DNA of 64,000 bases from Callaeas wilsoni (Eukaryota > Chordata > Aves > Passeriformes > Callaeidae), in assembly GCA_013398955.1 (NCBI GenBank), contig VWPU01009669.1, positions 62,001-126,000 of the forward strand, read 5' to 3'. The notes beneath the pieces are model-generated. The model worked only from the letters and a program-made list of their open reading frames with translations, was not told the origin of the DNA and made no database searches. Below, piece by piece: positions 12,374 through 26,382 of the stretch. Made by a program: the position numbers and the translations under genes. How positions within the stretch are numbered: position 1 is the first letter of the stretch; each line of letters opens with the position of its first letter.

Positions 12374-14163
12374 TTTGGAATTTTAAATGCTGTAGTATTC
12401 ACTGCTCTTTGAAATATATGCTTGGATAGTAGCCATGGAAATCTGCAGATAGTGAACTGCTTCAATATGTGCTCTGAAAAGTCTCTAACACTTTTGTGTC
12501 TGCTTATTCGCTGTTAACAAACAATAAAATGGTGGGATTCAGATTAAATAATCATTTCAGACTTGCTTTACTCTTCTCAGTAACTTGCTGGTTAAATATG
12601 TGGTCCTCACTTCTCATGCCTGACCAGGATTTTCCAGTAGCTAATCTGGCCGTTCCTACTGTCTTCACTTTCTAGTATGTCGCCTCCCAGGAAAGAAAAA
12701 AAAAAATACACAAAAAAACCAAACCATCCAAACAGACAAAATCCAAAACCTCAGCTAAAATACATAATGAACAAAATTATATTAATTGTACTCTTTTTTT
12801 TCCTCATTTGTTTGCACTATGCCAAGCCTTTTGCTTTCATTTGTAATCTTAAGACATCTGGAAGTAAGGTACATTACTTCCATATTTGTACAGCTCACAA
12901 CACAATAGGAATTAGACATTGATTAAGCCCTAATGTCATATAAGTACTTTATCATTGTCATCCATGCTAAACAAATACATTTGCTTGAAATTAAGCATGT
13001 TGAATGAGCAGCAACATTTAATAGAACACTTTACTTCACTGATAACTGGCATGTTAAACAAAATGACACTGATATAAATCTGGAATGATCCTAGTATTTC
13101 GAGTGGAGTTAATCCTGACTGATATAAATATTAACTGAAAACAACGAAGTCCAGAATCCACAGGGAAAACAGTAGCATAAATGTATTTTAGATATGCATA
13201 TTTATTTTGCTCAGGTTGCGGAACAGACTCAAGGCAATTCTCTAGAATGTGAAGCCCTCTGATAATCCTGTACCACAATTTACTTCAATTTTAGAATAGT
13301 TATTTACTGCCTTTCTGCAGATGCACATGTTAATTAAATTGATTTTGATGAATATATTATTTATAAACTTGCAGTACTAAAAGGTCATGAACTGCAAATT
13401 TCTTGTAATTTTGATTCCAAACTATTTATTAGATATGGTACAATAAAGACCTGGCTGCCTTTGGGAGAAGTGTCACTTTCTGGTCATTTGAATCCAATTA
13501 TGAAGTATGTACATGCAGAACATTCCAAAATAGCATCGCTGTCGCTATGACTGCATATCATTTTTGTCTCCACATTGTTAGCTTTAGTATTACACAAAAC
13601 GAATTGCCTCAAACCTTTGTTCCTTTTTCTATCCTTTTATAAGGCAGCCTAGGAATTTCCTGATAAAGTTGAGTTGGAGCAATAAGTACAGATTTTCCTG
13701 AGTGTCCCACAGACACGTAAGTCATTTGGTTCATATGTGGGTGGTCTTTGACTTATTCAGCTAGCTCTGTTATAGACTCGCAAACACATCCAACACAATT
13801 AAATAGATGCACAGTATTGTCTTTACAAAATATCATTCAGCCATGTATCCTGCAACAAGCAATTACAAGTCATCTTCAGGGCATTGATTTATTTCTCATT
13901 GCCCTACCAATTTAATGACCTTATGATTTATACTGATTATGGAAGTCTCTCCTTGGCAAGCAAAGTAATTATCCATCAATCTCAAATTCTTTAAGGGAAG
14001 AAAAATGTTTATTTTCTGTCTGCATGATAAGTTTTATGTCATTTTTAATGTCATGACTCCCACATGCACTGAAGATATATGTAGTAACTTCTAATGTCTC
14101 ACAGAATGTCAATTGTAAATGCAATTTGACAACAGGCTTAGCTTCCACTGTCTGATTGTTTGG

Positions 14164-14223
14164 CATTATATAATGAAGGTGGTTAAGTTGTCTGCTTGGA
14201 AATGCATGCATTATCCTAGGATA
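14164..14223. repeat. Cluster of three perfect 12-bp palindromes
   Basis: CATTATATAATG (14164-14175), AATGCATGCATT (14201-14212) and TATCCTAGGATA (14212-14223) are each perfect 12-bp palindromes. The last two share one base. They lie within 60 bp in otherwise unique sequence. Confidence 0.85.
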
Positions 14224-15440
14224 AAACAATGAACAAATTCTGCGGTTCAGTCATGAGACCCTGCAGAAAATCCTCAGTAAGAAAAATAGCAAGATTTTAA
14301 GCATGTTTAAATAGCAACTGTATAAATACAGCTTAAGCAGCAACAGGACAGATCACGCCTCAGCACAAAAGGGTGAAGCACATGACCTGCCAGTGCCCCT
14401 TCTGCTACTGTTCTTCTGTAATTCTTTGATTTAGAGTAAGGATTACCATTTACTGTGTGTGAGTTTATTTTGCAAGGAAATAGGAGTTTTAATAAGAAAA
14501 ACTTAGGTAGGATTGCATTAGTTGCCACACTGAAATGTCCTACGTGATCTTCTGGAGAGCCCATATATTTAGTTATTAATGGTTTATTTGTTTTTTCTGC
14601 TGTAGAACTTGCAAATTGAAAAGTTCTTAAAACCTGAAGACCAAGTAGAGGCTAACATCCAAGGAAACTGAGTTTTACAGATATACCACTGAGTTCCCCA
14701 AATTTTACTCTTGCTCAGCCTTGCTCTTCAAATATTATTCACACACAGTAGTCCAAATCACTGCTGATGTCACCTTACTGTTTATTTCCATCTTTTTCAT
14801 TATCTTCTCCCAATCGTTCAAGATTGACTGACATGTGTCCTTTGTTAATAACTTTTGTGTTTCAAGAGCCACAGCAGAGCAGCTATGCAAAATGGTGACG
14901 TTCCTTCCACACATTTTGAGTTGGATGGTAAGATTCACCATCCACTAGAGTTAGAATAGATGGAAGTGATAGTTCAAGTTGGGCACAGAAATGAAGACAG
15001 AGACGTTCCAATATGTCCAATATACAGCCTCAGCGATCCAAGCAAGAATCTAAAATTACTCTTGTCCATGCATTCAAGTTACTTGAAAGAAAACTTTTCC
15101 ACTATATGCCAAGAAATTGTAGATTTTACAGCGAATCCTCTTTTCTTTACTCATTTGATTCTCATGCTGAAGTGAAGAAAGAAAATCTAGACAAACCATC
15201 AAACTCTTTTTCTCTAAAATCTGCAATTACACATTTTTCTTAAGTTAATGTCACCAGAAATGACACATCACATACAATTCTTAAGTCCTGAAAAGGAAAC
15301 CTTCATGCTATCTTAATGCAACGGTACGTGCCATTTGACTGGCTGGGCACAAGGATAACACAAGTGTCTCCTACCACACCTTTCATTACAGAAAAAATCA
15401 CTTCTTTTTCTTCCTAAGGGCTTAGGAGAGGATTTTATTT

Positions 15441-15467
15441 TAAAATAAATAAATAAATAAATAAAAT
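15441..15467. repeat. (AAAT)n microsatellite
   Basis: About five AAAT units in a row inside an A/T-rich segment. Simple sequence repeat. Confidence 0.9.
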
Positions 15468-15748
15468 TGTTCTTAAGTAGGTGTGAGACCAAAACAAAAT
15501 TTCTGAATTAAACTACTTCCTCCCATGCACAATCATATAGGTTGAGCAGAAGACCAACCTTAAATGGTTTTTTCCTCACATTCTCAACAGTACCAATTTC
15601 AAACACCCTACCAAATCCAACAGCAAGTGGATTGGATGGGCAAATATCTGCACCATATAGTCTCTTTTGTGGTAGATTGCCCACATCCAGGTAGACTGGC
15701 TTTGGATTTCACCATACTCTGGTCCCCAAGTGGTGCTTTTTTTCCCAA

Positions 15749-15820
15749 TTATTATTATTTTTTTTGTTATTGTTGTTGTTGTTGTTGTTGTTATTGTTAT
15801 CATTATTGTTATTAATATTA
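15749..15820. repeat. (ATT/GTT)n compound microsatellite
   Basis: ATT units are followed by a T run, then uninterrupted GTT units and mixed ATT/GTT units. Translation gives poly-Val on the plus strand and poly-Asn on the minus strand, which creates spurious frames of up to 122 codons here. Confidence 0.95.
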
Positions 15821-18800
15821 GAAAAGCAGTGTTCTACCAATTTCAGAGCATCTGTGATAACACAATGGCTCCATGGCAGCCTTCCAGAGAGACTGAGCAC
15901 AAAACTGAGGTGACAGAAAGGACTCAGGGACTGGCATGAGGGGCATTTGAGGGTATTGACACTCTGAGAAAGTTTTTTTAAAAGATTGTGTAAGTAGAGG
16001 AATCTAAATTTGATGCACTGATTTGATTCATCCTGCTTTTTTGGGAGCACTCCAATTCCAGCACTTGAATGATCCACAGAACACCAAGGACCTGAGTGAA
16101 TGATCAGGGGTCCAGTGTTGAGGGTGCTTCTGGGCCATCATTAGCAGTTTAGATAATCCACGTGTAACAGGATCTAAAACATAAATAAGACATATCTCAA
16201 TTCAGAAATTTTTATTTCCCATTTATATCCTTTGCATATGCTATGACGAAATGTCTAGCTCCAAGAAAATATTGCAGTATTAAGAACAACAGCTTTGAAT
16301 TAGGCCCAAAGGAAAGCATAGAAACAGATACTATGGGACAGAAAATAAATGTGGACTGAAATATAAAAAAAAGGCATGTTGCAATTCATTTCCAAATTTA
16401 TTGAAACAAATGTCATCAACCAAACTATATATTAGTTTTGAGCAGATTAGTTTGTTGTTCACATAAAATTTCTCAATTTTAAGCACTTAACATTGAGGAA
16501 TATGTATGGAAAAATCAATACAGAACAGAGGATGCTGACAGGTTGCTAGGAACTGTGTAATCGCAGTTTTTCCAGTGGAGTCAGGTGACTTCTTTTCAAC
16601 ATTTATCTCATTGGGCCAGTTTAAAACCGAAAGCTTGCCTGGCTGTTTAAGAAACTTGCATTTTAACACAGCTAGATGCAAGAGGATGTCTGCAGGAGCT
16701 ACAGCTATACACCTGTTCACAGAATGCGTGCAGATAGATGTCTTTTCAAGGCATGGTTCCGTATATGTAATACTTCTAGGGTTATCATTCCTCACAAAGT
16801 GATGCTTTGCTAAGATATTTGATTTCATTTCGACATTCATAATATGAAGACAACTGATTAGGATCAATGATGTAGCATCTTGTGGGATTAGCAGATCAGT
16901 GTGTTTAATTTTGATGGCCACTTTTCAAATGAAATAGAAATTAAAATGAAACCACAAGAATGATGTTACAATTTGAAATATCACAGATTTCATCACGGAG
17001 AAGAAAGACTGGAGAACTTCATCTAAGTTCATAAGTGTCCCTATGCTTGAGACTTCTAATCTGACGGACAAGAAACTGAGAAAAGAACTCACAAATTTTG
17101 TTATGGGAATTTACTTTTGTCACACCTCTGCTCTGTTTCAGGTTATTTCCCTGCAGTGTAGCCTGAAGAACACAATGTCTGCTGTTTTCTCTGCAGTTTC
17201 AGTTCATAATTCAGAACCTTAGCTTAATATCTACCTTTATGAGTCAGTCAAGCTAAAATGTCAGCTTGGACTGAACTGGCTAAGACGGGATGCACATTCC
17301 ATTAACTGACTCTATAGTTGGGAACAAAGCTTTCAGAAAAAAAAAAAAAAAAGGGATCAGGGTGAATAAGTGGCACTGGAAGGTCTGAGGCAAGATTTGC
17401 CAGTTACTCCGGTATGATCCTTGATATGTGTCATGGAAGCAGCAAGTAAATAAAGGTATTTTATTGTATAAGAGCATTTTATAAGCAAAATCTATTGTAG
17501 GTTTGTGAAAACAGCTTCTAGGTAGACTGAAAGTAGCTGGAGTGACCCATTTTTGCATGCAAGACAGCACAGCCTTATTGGAAAACAAATATTATGTCAT
17601 GCAAAGATGTAATTCTGAAATTTTTTTTCTAGATGTCAAATATTTTTTACTCCTTTTAAATTAAATTGAGGAACATTTTTTTAACAAAACACAAAGTTAT
17701 TATTTTTAAATATATGTAAAAAATATTTCAAATGTATTTTTGTATTTAGAGCATTTTTGGAATAAGATATATTTGCAAATATTTCTTGACAATATGACAT
17801 CACTTATTTTCCAAATATTTTAATACATCTTTGACAATTAGTATATGCTAATTTGACACTTAAAAATAATGAAATGTCTTCTAAGTGTGTTGTTAATCCA
17901 TTATCAGAGTTGAGGAGTCAGGTCATATTGCTAATTGTGAATCTCCACATCCTAGGGATTTATAAAATTTCACAGATACAGCTAATCACATGTGTACCAT
18001 GCATATGATCTTTAAAACATATCATACCTTGACATACATGAATATAATGCCACTTACAGCATCCTCCTGTCTACATTTCTGCCTACATTTCTGCATTTGC
18101 AGTCATCCTTCAAAAATTATTTCCTACACCGTGGATAAATTCCACTGAACGTAAATGAATCCATGATTTTAGGTACATTTTTCTGAAAGGCAAACACATA
18201 ACCATATTTGCAAGACTTTCCCACTCCCTTAACTTTCCCACTTCCCTTCCCACCTGTCTCATATCAGGTATTTCTAGGGACCTGTCACTTTATATGTAGA
18301 AGCAAACACCATTTTTCAGGGCATTGAACTTCACTACTTTGCCCTGTAGGATTTTTTTTCCTTTTTCTGCAGTTCACTCCGACCTCCCATATAGCATATG
18401 GACTTAGGCAGATTCCATCACCCTTTGTCACAGCAGTACCTCATACCCCAAGCATACAAGACCTAAAAATAGATTTGTTTTGTGGATGCACAAAAGAGAG
18501 AAGGGAAAACACAACAGAATTTAAAAATATGCTTGAGATCTGAACAGTGATTCACCAGTTATTTTTATACGGGAAACAGAATTTATCTAAAAGTTAAGTA
18601 TGTCCCATAGATCACAGGTATATGTTCTTTGCAAATATTCATGAAAACAGGAGAAAAGGTAAAAATCCCAAAATCTTAATCTACCTTTCCCCTGTATTTT
18701 ACCTCTGCATTTTGTAGCATATAGCATAGAAAACTATGTTAACAACTGAAAGAAAACTATGTTTTTCTTGTGGATCTTGGTTTTGAGTTTGGATGCAGTT

Positions 18801-21800
18801 TCTGTGTGATTTTTGGTTTTTGGTAGTGGTGGTGGTAGCTTTGGGGTTTGAGTGTTCTTTTAATACTAATAACATTCCTACTCTTGACTGCTTCAAACTA
18901 TTTTATCATGTAAAATATAAGAAGGTTTGGCTATGCTGGAAATGTCAGGGCCTTTAGGAAGAAAACATGGAAAACAGATGTTTGTTGTTTAAGTTTACAG
19001 TGTAAGTAAACCAATGGGACTAATATTACTTATGTGTCATTGCTTAAGAAGCAGCTGTTCCTCCCACCTCCAGCTTCACTGATTGGGTAATGCTTATTTT
19101 CCACCCCCATAACATTGCCTCCCTGTCAGCATAAGTTTCCTCTTTCTAGTAAACTAGAAAGCAAAGTTAACACACATTTAAAGGGACCACCCGCAAACTT
19201 TTAATGAACAGAAATTGCTAAATGCATTGTTGCTCTTTACATGTGCCAGCAATATTAGGAAATTGCCTCTATTCCGTTCATTTTGCCTGATCCGAAATGT
19301 AGCCCATCTTGCAATTAGAATGGAAACACATTTGTGCATAACAGGTTCATACTGTTCTACAGGAACTCATGGTACTTCCTTGAAAAAGTGGAATTCAGCA
19401 CTAGCAGAACAGAAGCTAAGCCAGAGGTTAACAATTCCAGAAAATCCATGACGAACAAATACAGAGTAATGCCATGCCTTGAGAGGAACTGGAGGAGACA
19501 GAGCAGTTGTACAGGTGCCAGTAGCATCAGCAAAACAGCAGTGGCCTATCAATGCTTATGCTTCTCGGACAAGGCCAGCTCGAGGAACATAAAAACCACC
19601 AAACTGTACCCAGCTTATCATCTGCCAAGCACCTATTCATAATCGTTATAATCATCAACAGATGATAAATGTAAGTCCCACACTATAAGATATTTATATT
19701 GTCTTTGTAGTTTTTTTCTCCCTATATATTCTGAGACTTGTTTACACAGGGAAATTAACATGGAGCAAGCTATAGTAGAACGGTTAAGCAGGCTGCTTTA
19801 TTAATATATCATTCTTAGACAATACCATGATGCAAAAAGATTTACCAATATCTTACTTTATCCAGCAAGTTAGTGAATTGCTGCTAGCTCTTAGTCTTCT
19901 GTGAATTAGTTTGCTTTTGTGGAGCAGTCCCAAACCTACCCTACTGTTAAATATAAAAAATTGGTGCTCTTGTTACCCAGTAAGGAGCTGGAAATTTTTT
20001 GGTTGCCATGAAGTTCATGATCTGCGTTAACCCCCAATACAGAGGCTGTTTAACCTCTATGCAAGACTTTAGAAGGCTTAATAGTTGAGATATAAGATAT
20101 TTTTCTTACCTTAAAATTCTAATCATATGACATGAGTCCTTCAGCTTGAGTTGAAGAATGAGTTGAATAGAAGTTGTGAATCTTTGCGTCCTTCATTGCT
20201 TTGTATACCATTACTGTGCCATTCTTGGTCATCATCTATCAGACACCCCACACTTTCTGATTCTCTGCATGTTGAATATTTGATATTTGCCCTTGCTTTT
20301 ACTGTTAATGTATGAACAGCAATTATTTTACATCAGTGTCATTATTGAATCTGATTTGGATACACCTCTGCAAATAAGTATCTAAACCCTGTGTCATAAA
20401 TTTTCCTGTCAGGAATTTTTCTATAGTTAAGCTTATATGCATTTAGCAACAAGTTAATCAACTCAGCTATATACCTCACTAATCCAAACAGGGGATTTAG
20501 AAAACGTAGTTTAAAAATTAAATGAATGCATGTAAGGTTTTTCTACAAAGAAAAGCCAAGAGAACAAACTGGTTTAATTGTTTGTAGTTATAGTAGTATG
20601 TAAACTTCTTATCAGAAGAGCTTGGTATTTTATTTTAGTATCTATATGGTCACTTTTCAGCAGTGAAGTAAAATAATTTACTGTTATTACAACAGCAATT
20701 GACCCTGCTAAACACGTTCCAAAACAAACAAAAGTGTTTTTTCCATGGTGATAGAATTTTGTAAAGGACTAAGGAGAGTTTTATGTACATTTGTATAATA
20801 CTTGTTAAAGACATTCCAAGTAACCTAAATTACTAAATTTCTAAATTACAGAAAGCATTGGTTCATGTTTAAAAACAAATGTTTTGATCTATATAAATGC
20901 TTAGATGGCGCTACATGTCTGTGGGGGGAGGAATATTAAACAACATGATACAAATCCTGCAGTGCTATCATCCATCATGGCATTACCAGGAAAAGTATTT
21001 CAAGCACCTGAATCCAAATTCTGAAATATATTAAGACACTGTTGAGGCTTTAAAATTTGATCCCTGATTATCAAAGATATTTAAGGTATATGAAATTCAG
21101 ATTTTGTAAAGGAAATTGCACTTTAGATTTTTGCTTCAGAAAATGGATTTTAATTTTTTATATAATTTTTTACAAAAATACATAGCTAAAAAGAAGTGGT
21201 ATGAACTGTGCTATTCTTTTGCATCTTTTCTGTGGATTTTTAGAGCAGGTAATATGTGTCCTAGCTTCCTACCAAATTAGCCCATCAACCTATAAAGATG
21301 TGGCAAGTTAGAGCCCCTTTTTACCTTGGTTATAAAACTGGCCTATAAAAAATGAAATTAATTTCCAAGTGCAATTAAATCTTATTAGTAACATTGACCA
21401 TGCCTTTAAGTGTATGAGCAAAGTCACTCTGTAAGGGCAGATTTTTCCACCTCTTTGATGAATTTGGAGTAGAAAACTAAAAATGTTTTAACAGAGATTT
21501 TGTAAAGCAAAGAGATGCCACCGATATTAAAGCAGAGTTTTGATACCTGGTCTGGAAATTAGGAGCAGGTTTATAATCACCTGAATTTTAATAAAAGTCC
21601 TGAGGCCTGAAAACGTCTGCTTCTGCTGAAGCTTGAGCAGGGTACAGAACAGACTGCATGGCAGAGCTGCTGGCTGCACTAAGGGGACTGGGCACAGGGA
21701 TATCATAGAAATGCCTTCATTTGCTGCTATGGAGACAAACTTGAAGCTAGGACTGCTTCTTCGCTTAAAAAGTGAACGAGGAACAATTCAGGGGTATTTG

Positions 21801-21979
21801 ATTAATTAAAATATAAAGTCTACTTATGTTTCTTATAGGTTTGACTTCCATGGTATGAAGTATATATGGACAATACATAATATCATATAAAAAGTTAGAA
21901 GCTAGACTACAAGGTACAGCCAAAATTTCCCTTATCAATCAAGAGAAGGGAGAGTTCTCCTTTTTAGTGTAAGGAACAA
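15821..21979. other. Unique non-coding DNA
   Basis: About 6.1 kb with no recognisable gene or transposon. Frames of up to 144 codons (minus 16487-16921) exist, but they have no domain signature and overlap an antisense frame. An A15-type run lies at about 17339-17352. The segment 17620-17830 is extremely AT-rich with repeated CAAATATTT motifs. Confidence 0.5.
17620..17830. other. Extremely AT-rich segment with recurring CAAATATTT
   Basis: CAAATATTT recurs at 17637, 17776 and 17812, with a further AAATATTT at 17721, in a segment composed largely of A and T runs. Such DNA is easily unpaired and matches the general description of matrix-attachment-type sequence. No direct functional evidence is present. 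Confidence 0.3.
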
Positions 21980-22390
21980 ACTCATAGAATCACAAGATCA
22001 TTAGGTTGTAAAAGACCTTTAAGATCATTGTCCAACCTCAAACCTAGCACTAAATCATGTCCCTAAGTGCCATATCTACACAGCTTTTAAACATCCCCAT
22101 GGATGATGACTCAACCACTTCCCTGGGCAGCCTGTTCCAGTGCTTGACCAGTCTTTCAGTGAAGAAAGTTTCTCTCACATCCAATCTAAGCCTCTCCTGG
22201 CACAACTTGAGGTCCTTTCCTCATGAGACAAGGCAAAGTCCCACGAGGCTACCTCCTCCTTTCAGGGAGCTGTGGAGAGTGATAAGGTCCCTCCTGAGCC
22301 TCCTTTTCTCCAGGCTAAACACCCCAAGTTCCCTCAGCTGCTCTTCATCAGACTTCCAGACCCTTCCCCAGCTCCCGTGCTCGTTTGACT
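21980..22390 (-). mobile_element. CR1 LINE fragment, 3' end only
   Basis: It starts with the tail-like ACTCATAGAATCACAAGATC and continues through a CR1 3' UTR. On the minus strand it encodes the C-terminal motifs EEQLRELGVFSLEKRRLRRD and a short downstream stretch. The similarity stops near 22390, so the copy is 5'-truncated at about 410 bp. The overlapping frames of 170 codons (plus) and 104 codons (minus) are by-products that run into flanking sequence. Confidence 0.93.
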
Positions 22391-25300
22391 TGATGTGTTT
22401 TAGGCTTTCATATTGCTCTCCATCCTCACAAAACCTGAATAGCTGGATACGAGGGAAGTTTCCAGTGAATGAATGGAGTGTAAACCAGGTACAGTGTGCT
22501 CCAGCAGTCCTCCACAGGGAAGTGGGCCAAAACAAGAGTCTTGACCTTTTTGGAAAATATCTTCAGTAGTCTCGAATGTGCAAAAGTCAGATAAGGCAGT
22601 AAAGGGGCATGTTTGTCTGTACTTTCTCACCCTCATCAGTGCTGACAAAATTGCAGAGCAACAGTTACTTTAAGGCTGTGTTTGAGTTACATGCTAAAAA
22701 TATGAGATAATTCTTTACACACGTGAAACTACTCTATCAGAAAATGTTTCTCATCGCGCTGAATACAGGGTAATAGAGTTGCAAGTGAGGTCAGTACCTG
22801 GTACTCAAAACACAAATTTTCTGAAGAAACTGCAGATAGTTCATATGTAAATGCTTTGAATTTGCAAGCACAGACTGTTCTTTCAATTCATTATCTCATA
22901 CTTTATGCTCTGCCAAATTGCCAATTATAATACTCAAAAAAATCTAATCTTAAGCAAATTGTAGAGAACAGTGACATTCATAACAATAGATTAATGCCAA
23001 GTGTTTTAGTATCAGCTGAAGGATACATGCAGTTTGGGTTGAAGGAGGTAACGAGTCAGAAGATTTGGGTTATCCATTTTGGTACTAATTTTTTTTTGTT
23101 TAGTTTAATTTTTATTTTTTATTGATTCTAGGACCATGAACCAGAGTAATTTTGATGGAGGTTTTGCACTGTGTGAAAGGCATTCATGTTTCATTTAGGG
23201 GACTCCACTTTTTCTCATCAGCCTGAGGCACTTAACACATATTTTATGAAGATGCTGAGGACCCTTGATTTCCCCTGATTTCAATGAAAACACCAGGGTT
23301 CTGCATTTCTTTGGTACCTTTTTCAGATCAACAAGAAGCTGAGTATGTACCCTTATATCTCATTAGAGTAGAAATGAAGATACATTGCACGATTTCAAAC
23401 TGGACTCTAAAAAATAAACACTCGGTCACAGAACTCCAGGACTATCTCATTCTTTCATTAAACTGCAAAACACTCACTGATCTCAGTATTCATTTGTCTA
23501 CTGAATCCTGGATCTAGGTTTTATTAAAAATAAGGAAAATGCTACAGCAGTTTTGCAGTGTTAGAAAATATATGTATTTTTGGTTCACAGTCCTTTGTTA
23601 TACAGACTACTAGAGTGTTTAACAAGAATTTGCTCTATGAGTACTTTGTAAGCACTAATATCAATCCATTTATTTATGTTCATTCATGTACAGAGGCTTA
23701 CAATCCCATCAAAACACAATCAAACCACTTCAGCTGCAAAATTCCACTCAAGTTAGCAAAGCTAGGTGTATTTATACATCCAGCCTAAGGACTTTTGTCA
23801 GTGAAGTCTGATGCAATGCCCAGAGAAGACAGTGAGGTGACCAGAAGAAAATACCTGGAATGTATAATTACTCAAAATACAATATAGAAAGACAAAAAGG
23901 ATGTTTTTCTTTCCAAGTCTCAGAAAAACACTAGATGAGATATTCCTAGTTGTGTGAAAAGGTTTGGAGAAATTTCTCCTTAACCCACACCACTGAATCA
24001 CCCTTATGTCAGGCTCCATCTGTAGAATACTTACTCATGTAAATAATACAAGGCTTCATGTTTTCTCCAGTGATTTTTAAACCTTTGCATTTCACTTGAA
24101 AAAGAAGAGAAAAAGGTAATCTCAGAAGCCTAATTTTGCCATTTCTAGCAGTGTGGAAAGGGGTAGGCATAGAAGGAGAATATTTTTTAAGTGCAAGAAT
24201 ATGTAAGGTTGCGAGAGGACATGAATTTCAGACTGTATCAGTAAAATTAAATGTGTAGTATTGAACATGTGTGAAGTCATGCTTCCCATAAGAATATTGG
24301 ATATCCAAGAGATTTGTCAATTTTACAATAATTCAACTGCCATAAATGAGACCATAATTAAAACCTTATATTGAAAATTATCTATTTCTAAATTAATAAG
24401 TGTTGGAATAAAGGATTCGTTTCTCATAAAAATTTCTCATATCTGAAACAAAACATCTTGTCTGCTCATTTGTGCAGACAGATAAAAACTACAGAAGGTA
24501 GTAACTGCTGTCATATAATCAAGTAGGGAAGAATCAGTTACTGAAATTCAGAAAAAATTATTTGTGTTGCACTAATTTCATGTTCATGCTATCAAAAAGT
24601 CTGAACAGTCACTATATACACAGACAATGGCATATGGAATGAAGAAGTGAGGGAAAGAGAGTAACAAAAGATTAGGAAGTGGTGGTTGTTGTGGGTGGGG
24701 ACTGTTTTGAGGTCCTTTGGTCAGTTCAAGGGAGCGACAGGAGTGCTGTGCCTAAGCCTCGAGGCTTGCGGTGTCACATCAGGGCAATTTGGCAGAGCAC
24801 CTGTGCCATCATCATTGCTCATACAATCCGCTAATCATACCAAGCTTTGCTGAATAGGATTAAAACAAAATAACTGTCATATAAATGTTCCCATTTTCAG
24901 TCTGGCAAGTTTCAGTGAGAACGAGGCAACATAGTTATTAGTAAGACCTGAGCCATCCTTTTCGTGATCTGAAAGTTGGTGGTGGTTTCTCCAAACATTA
25001 CCCAGTTATGCCTTGAGGCAGTCCTGTGAGTAACTGTTATTATTTTTCTACACAAGAGTGAGAGACTGTATAAAGGAGGCCATTATACAATCTTTGGCAT
25101 GTATGGTCTTGAGTGTGAGACAGTTCTGCATGTCCTCTGGTAGAGCTAAGAGTAATAAGTCAGCATATCTATTCTTCTTGGTGAAGGACTACTTAAAGAA
25201 AAACCTATGCAATGTATTGCAAAACAAATTAGGGTCTTTGCCTAGCATATGGATTTAGGTTTCCACTTCATTTCATTCTGATCAATTTTTAAATTCCTGT

Positions 25301-26353
25301 TTATTTTCAATCTAACCAAAGAGCTGCTTCTGCAATATACATCACATAAAACCTGTCCATCTCCTCACAGTCTCTACAGTTCATAATTGAGGAATGAACA
25401 GATAAACCATACAATTAGTTGAATTTTATTATGTAGAAAAAGATGAAAGACAGCAAAATGGATTACTGGGAAACTGACGAATTTTTTTAAAAAAATTAGA
25501 CTATGTTAAACTAAAAGACATTAAAGACAAAATGTCAAACTCTGAAATAAAAATGATCAGTGATGATTAGGAAAGCTACCACATGAGTATATTAATAAGA
25601 CATGTAACTGAAAATAAAAATGGCTGAGATTAAGTAATAGAAAGCAAATTAATGAGAGGAAAATCTGCTGCACTTGCCAAAGGTAGAGATGGAAGCTAAA
25701 GAAATAGCTAATTATCTTAAGTATAGGAGAATAGGCTGTGGAATTACTGAGGGCGTGAAGAGATTGTACTGATGTGAAAATAAATTTTGGGAAAACATTT
25801 CTGAAAATATTAAAGCACGCTCTTTTGTGGCTTTGACAACAAAGATTGAAAAACAGCTGGTCCTGATTTCAAAGTGTAACGAGCTGTTGCCTTCAAGGGC
25901 ATACATCTAGCAATCCCACACAAAGACAAATGAATCAAAAAAAAAATGCAGACCTTTTCAGGAGAAGAGGAGGGATTGGTGTAGAGAAAGTGACTGATAC
26001 TAGAAGGTCCATCCCTCTCTCTCAGCCTGAGCAGCAGAAAAGGAAGTGGAAAATGTAGTTATCTGACAGCTCCAAGCTGTGGAGGTGTACAGGCCAGACA
26101 ATTGAATAACAACATACCCACAAGAAGAAAGAAAGTGTCTCATAACCGCCCAGCCCCAGACTGACCAAGAGCAAAGGGCCAAATCCAAATTCCACAAGTG
26201 TGGAAGTCTTGGAGAATTTGAATATTAGTTAATTTAATTTAAATTCCTTTCATTTAAGAGAGCTATTTCAGGCACGTGTTATTCATATGAAAAAAGATTT
26301 TTGGTGATAGAACTATTAAATCCTCTGTTATATATTTCTTATCTGCTGGAGTT
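22391..26353. other. Unique non-coding DNA
   Basis: About 4 kb with no recognisable gene or transposon. Small frames (60-82 codons) carry no known motif. A slightly GC-richer island at 24690-24830 does not match any element I know. Confidence 0.5.
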
Positions 26354-26382
26354 TTGTTGTTATTATTATTATTATTATTAAT
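26354..26382. repeat. (ATT)n microsatellite
   Basis: GTTGTT is followed by seven ATT units. Simple sequence repeat. Confidence 0.9.

Larger units (their letters stand above)
9214..15748. other. Unique non-coding DNA
   Basis: About 6.5 kb with no recognisable gene or transposon. The longest frame (121 codons, minus 10216-10581) has an unstructured Ser/Phe/Tyr-rich composition and no known motif. The stretch includes A-rich runs at 9537-9569 and 12690-12770, an AAAT repeat at 15441-15467, an 11-bp-arm hairpin at 9347-9370, an octamer/SOX-like motif pair at 12348-12373 and a palindrome cluster at 14164-14223. Confidence 0.5.

Noticed and set aside
15576..16077. Frames with poly-Asn or poly-Val runs
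   Set aside because: Produced by the ATT/GTT microsatellite at 15749-15820.
16487..16921. 144-codon minus-strand open frame
   Set aside because: Overlaps a 75-codon antisense frame, no recognisable motif, no repeats or signal sequence. Likely chance.
24459..24480. Possible small RNA hairpin (TGTCTGC/GCAGACA)
   Set aside because: Only 7-bp arms with an 8-nt loop; far too short for a microRNA precursor.
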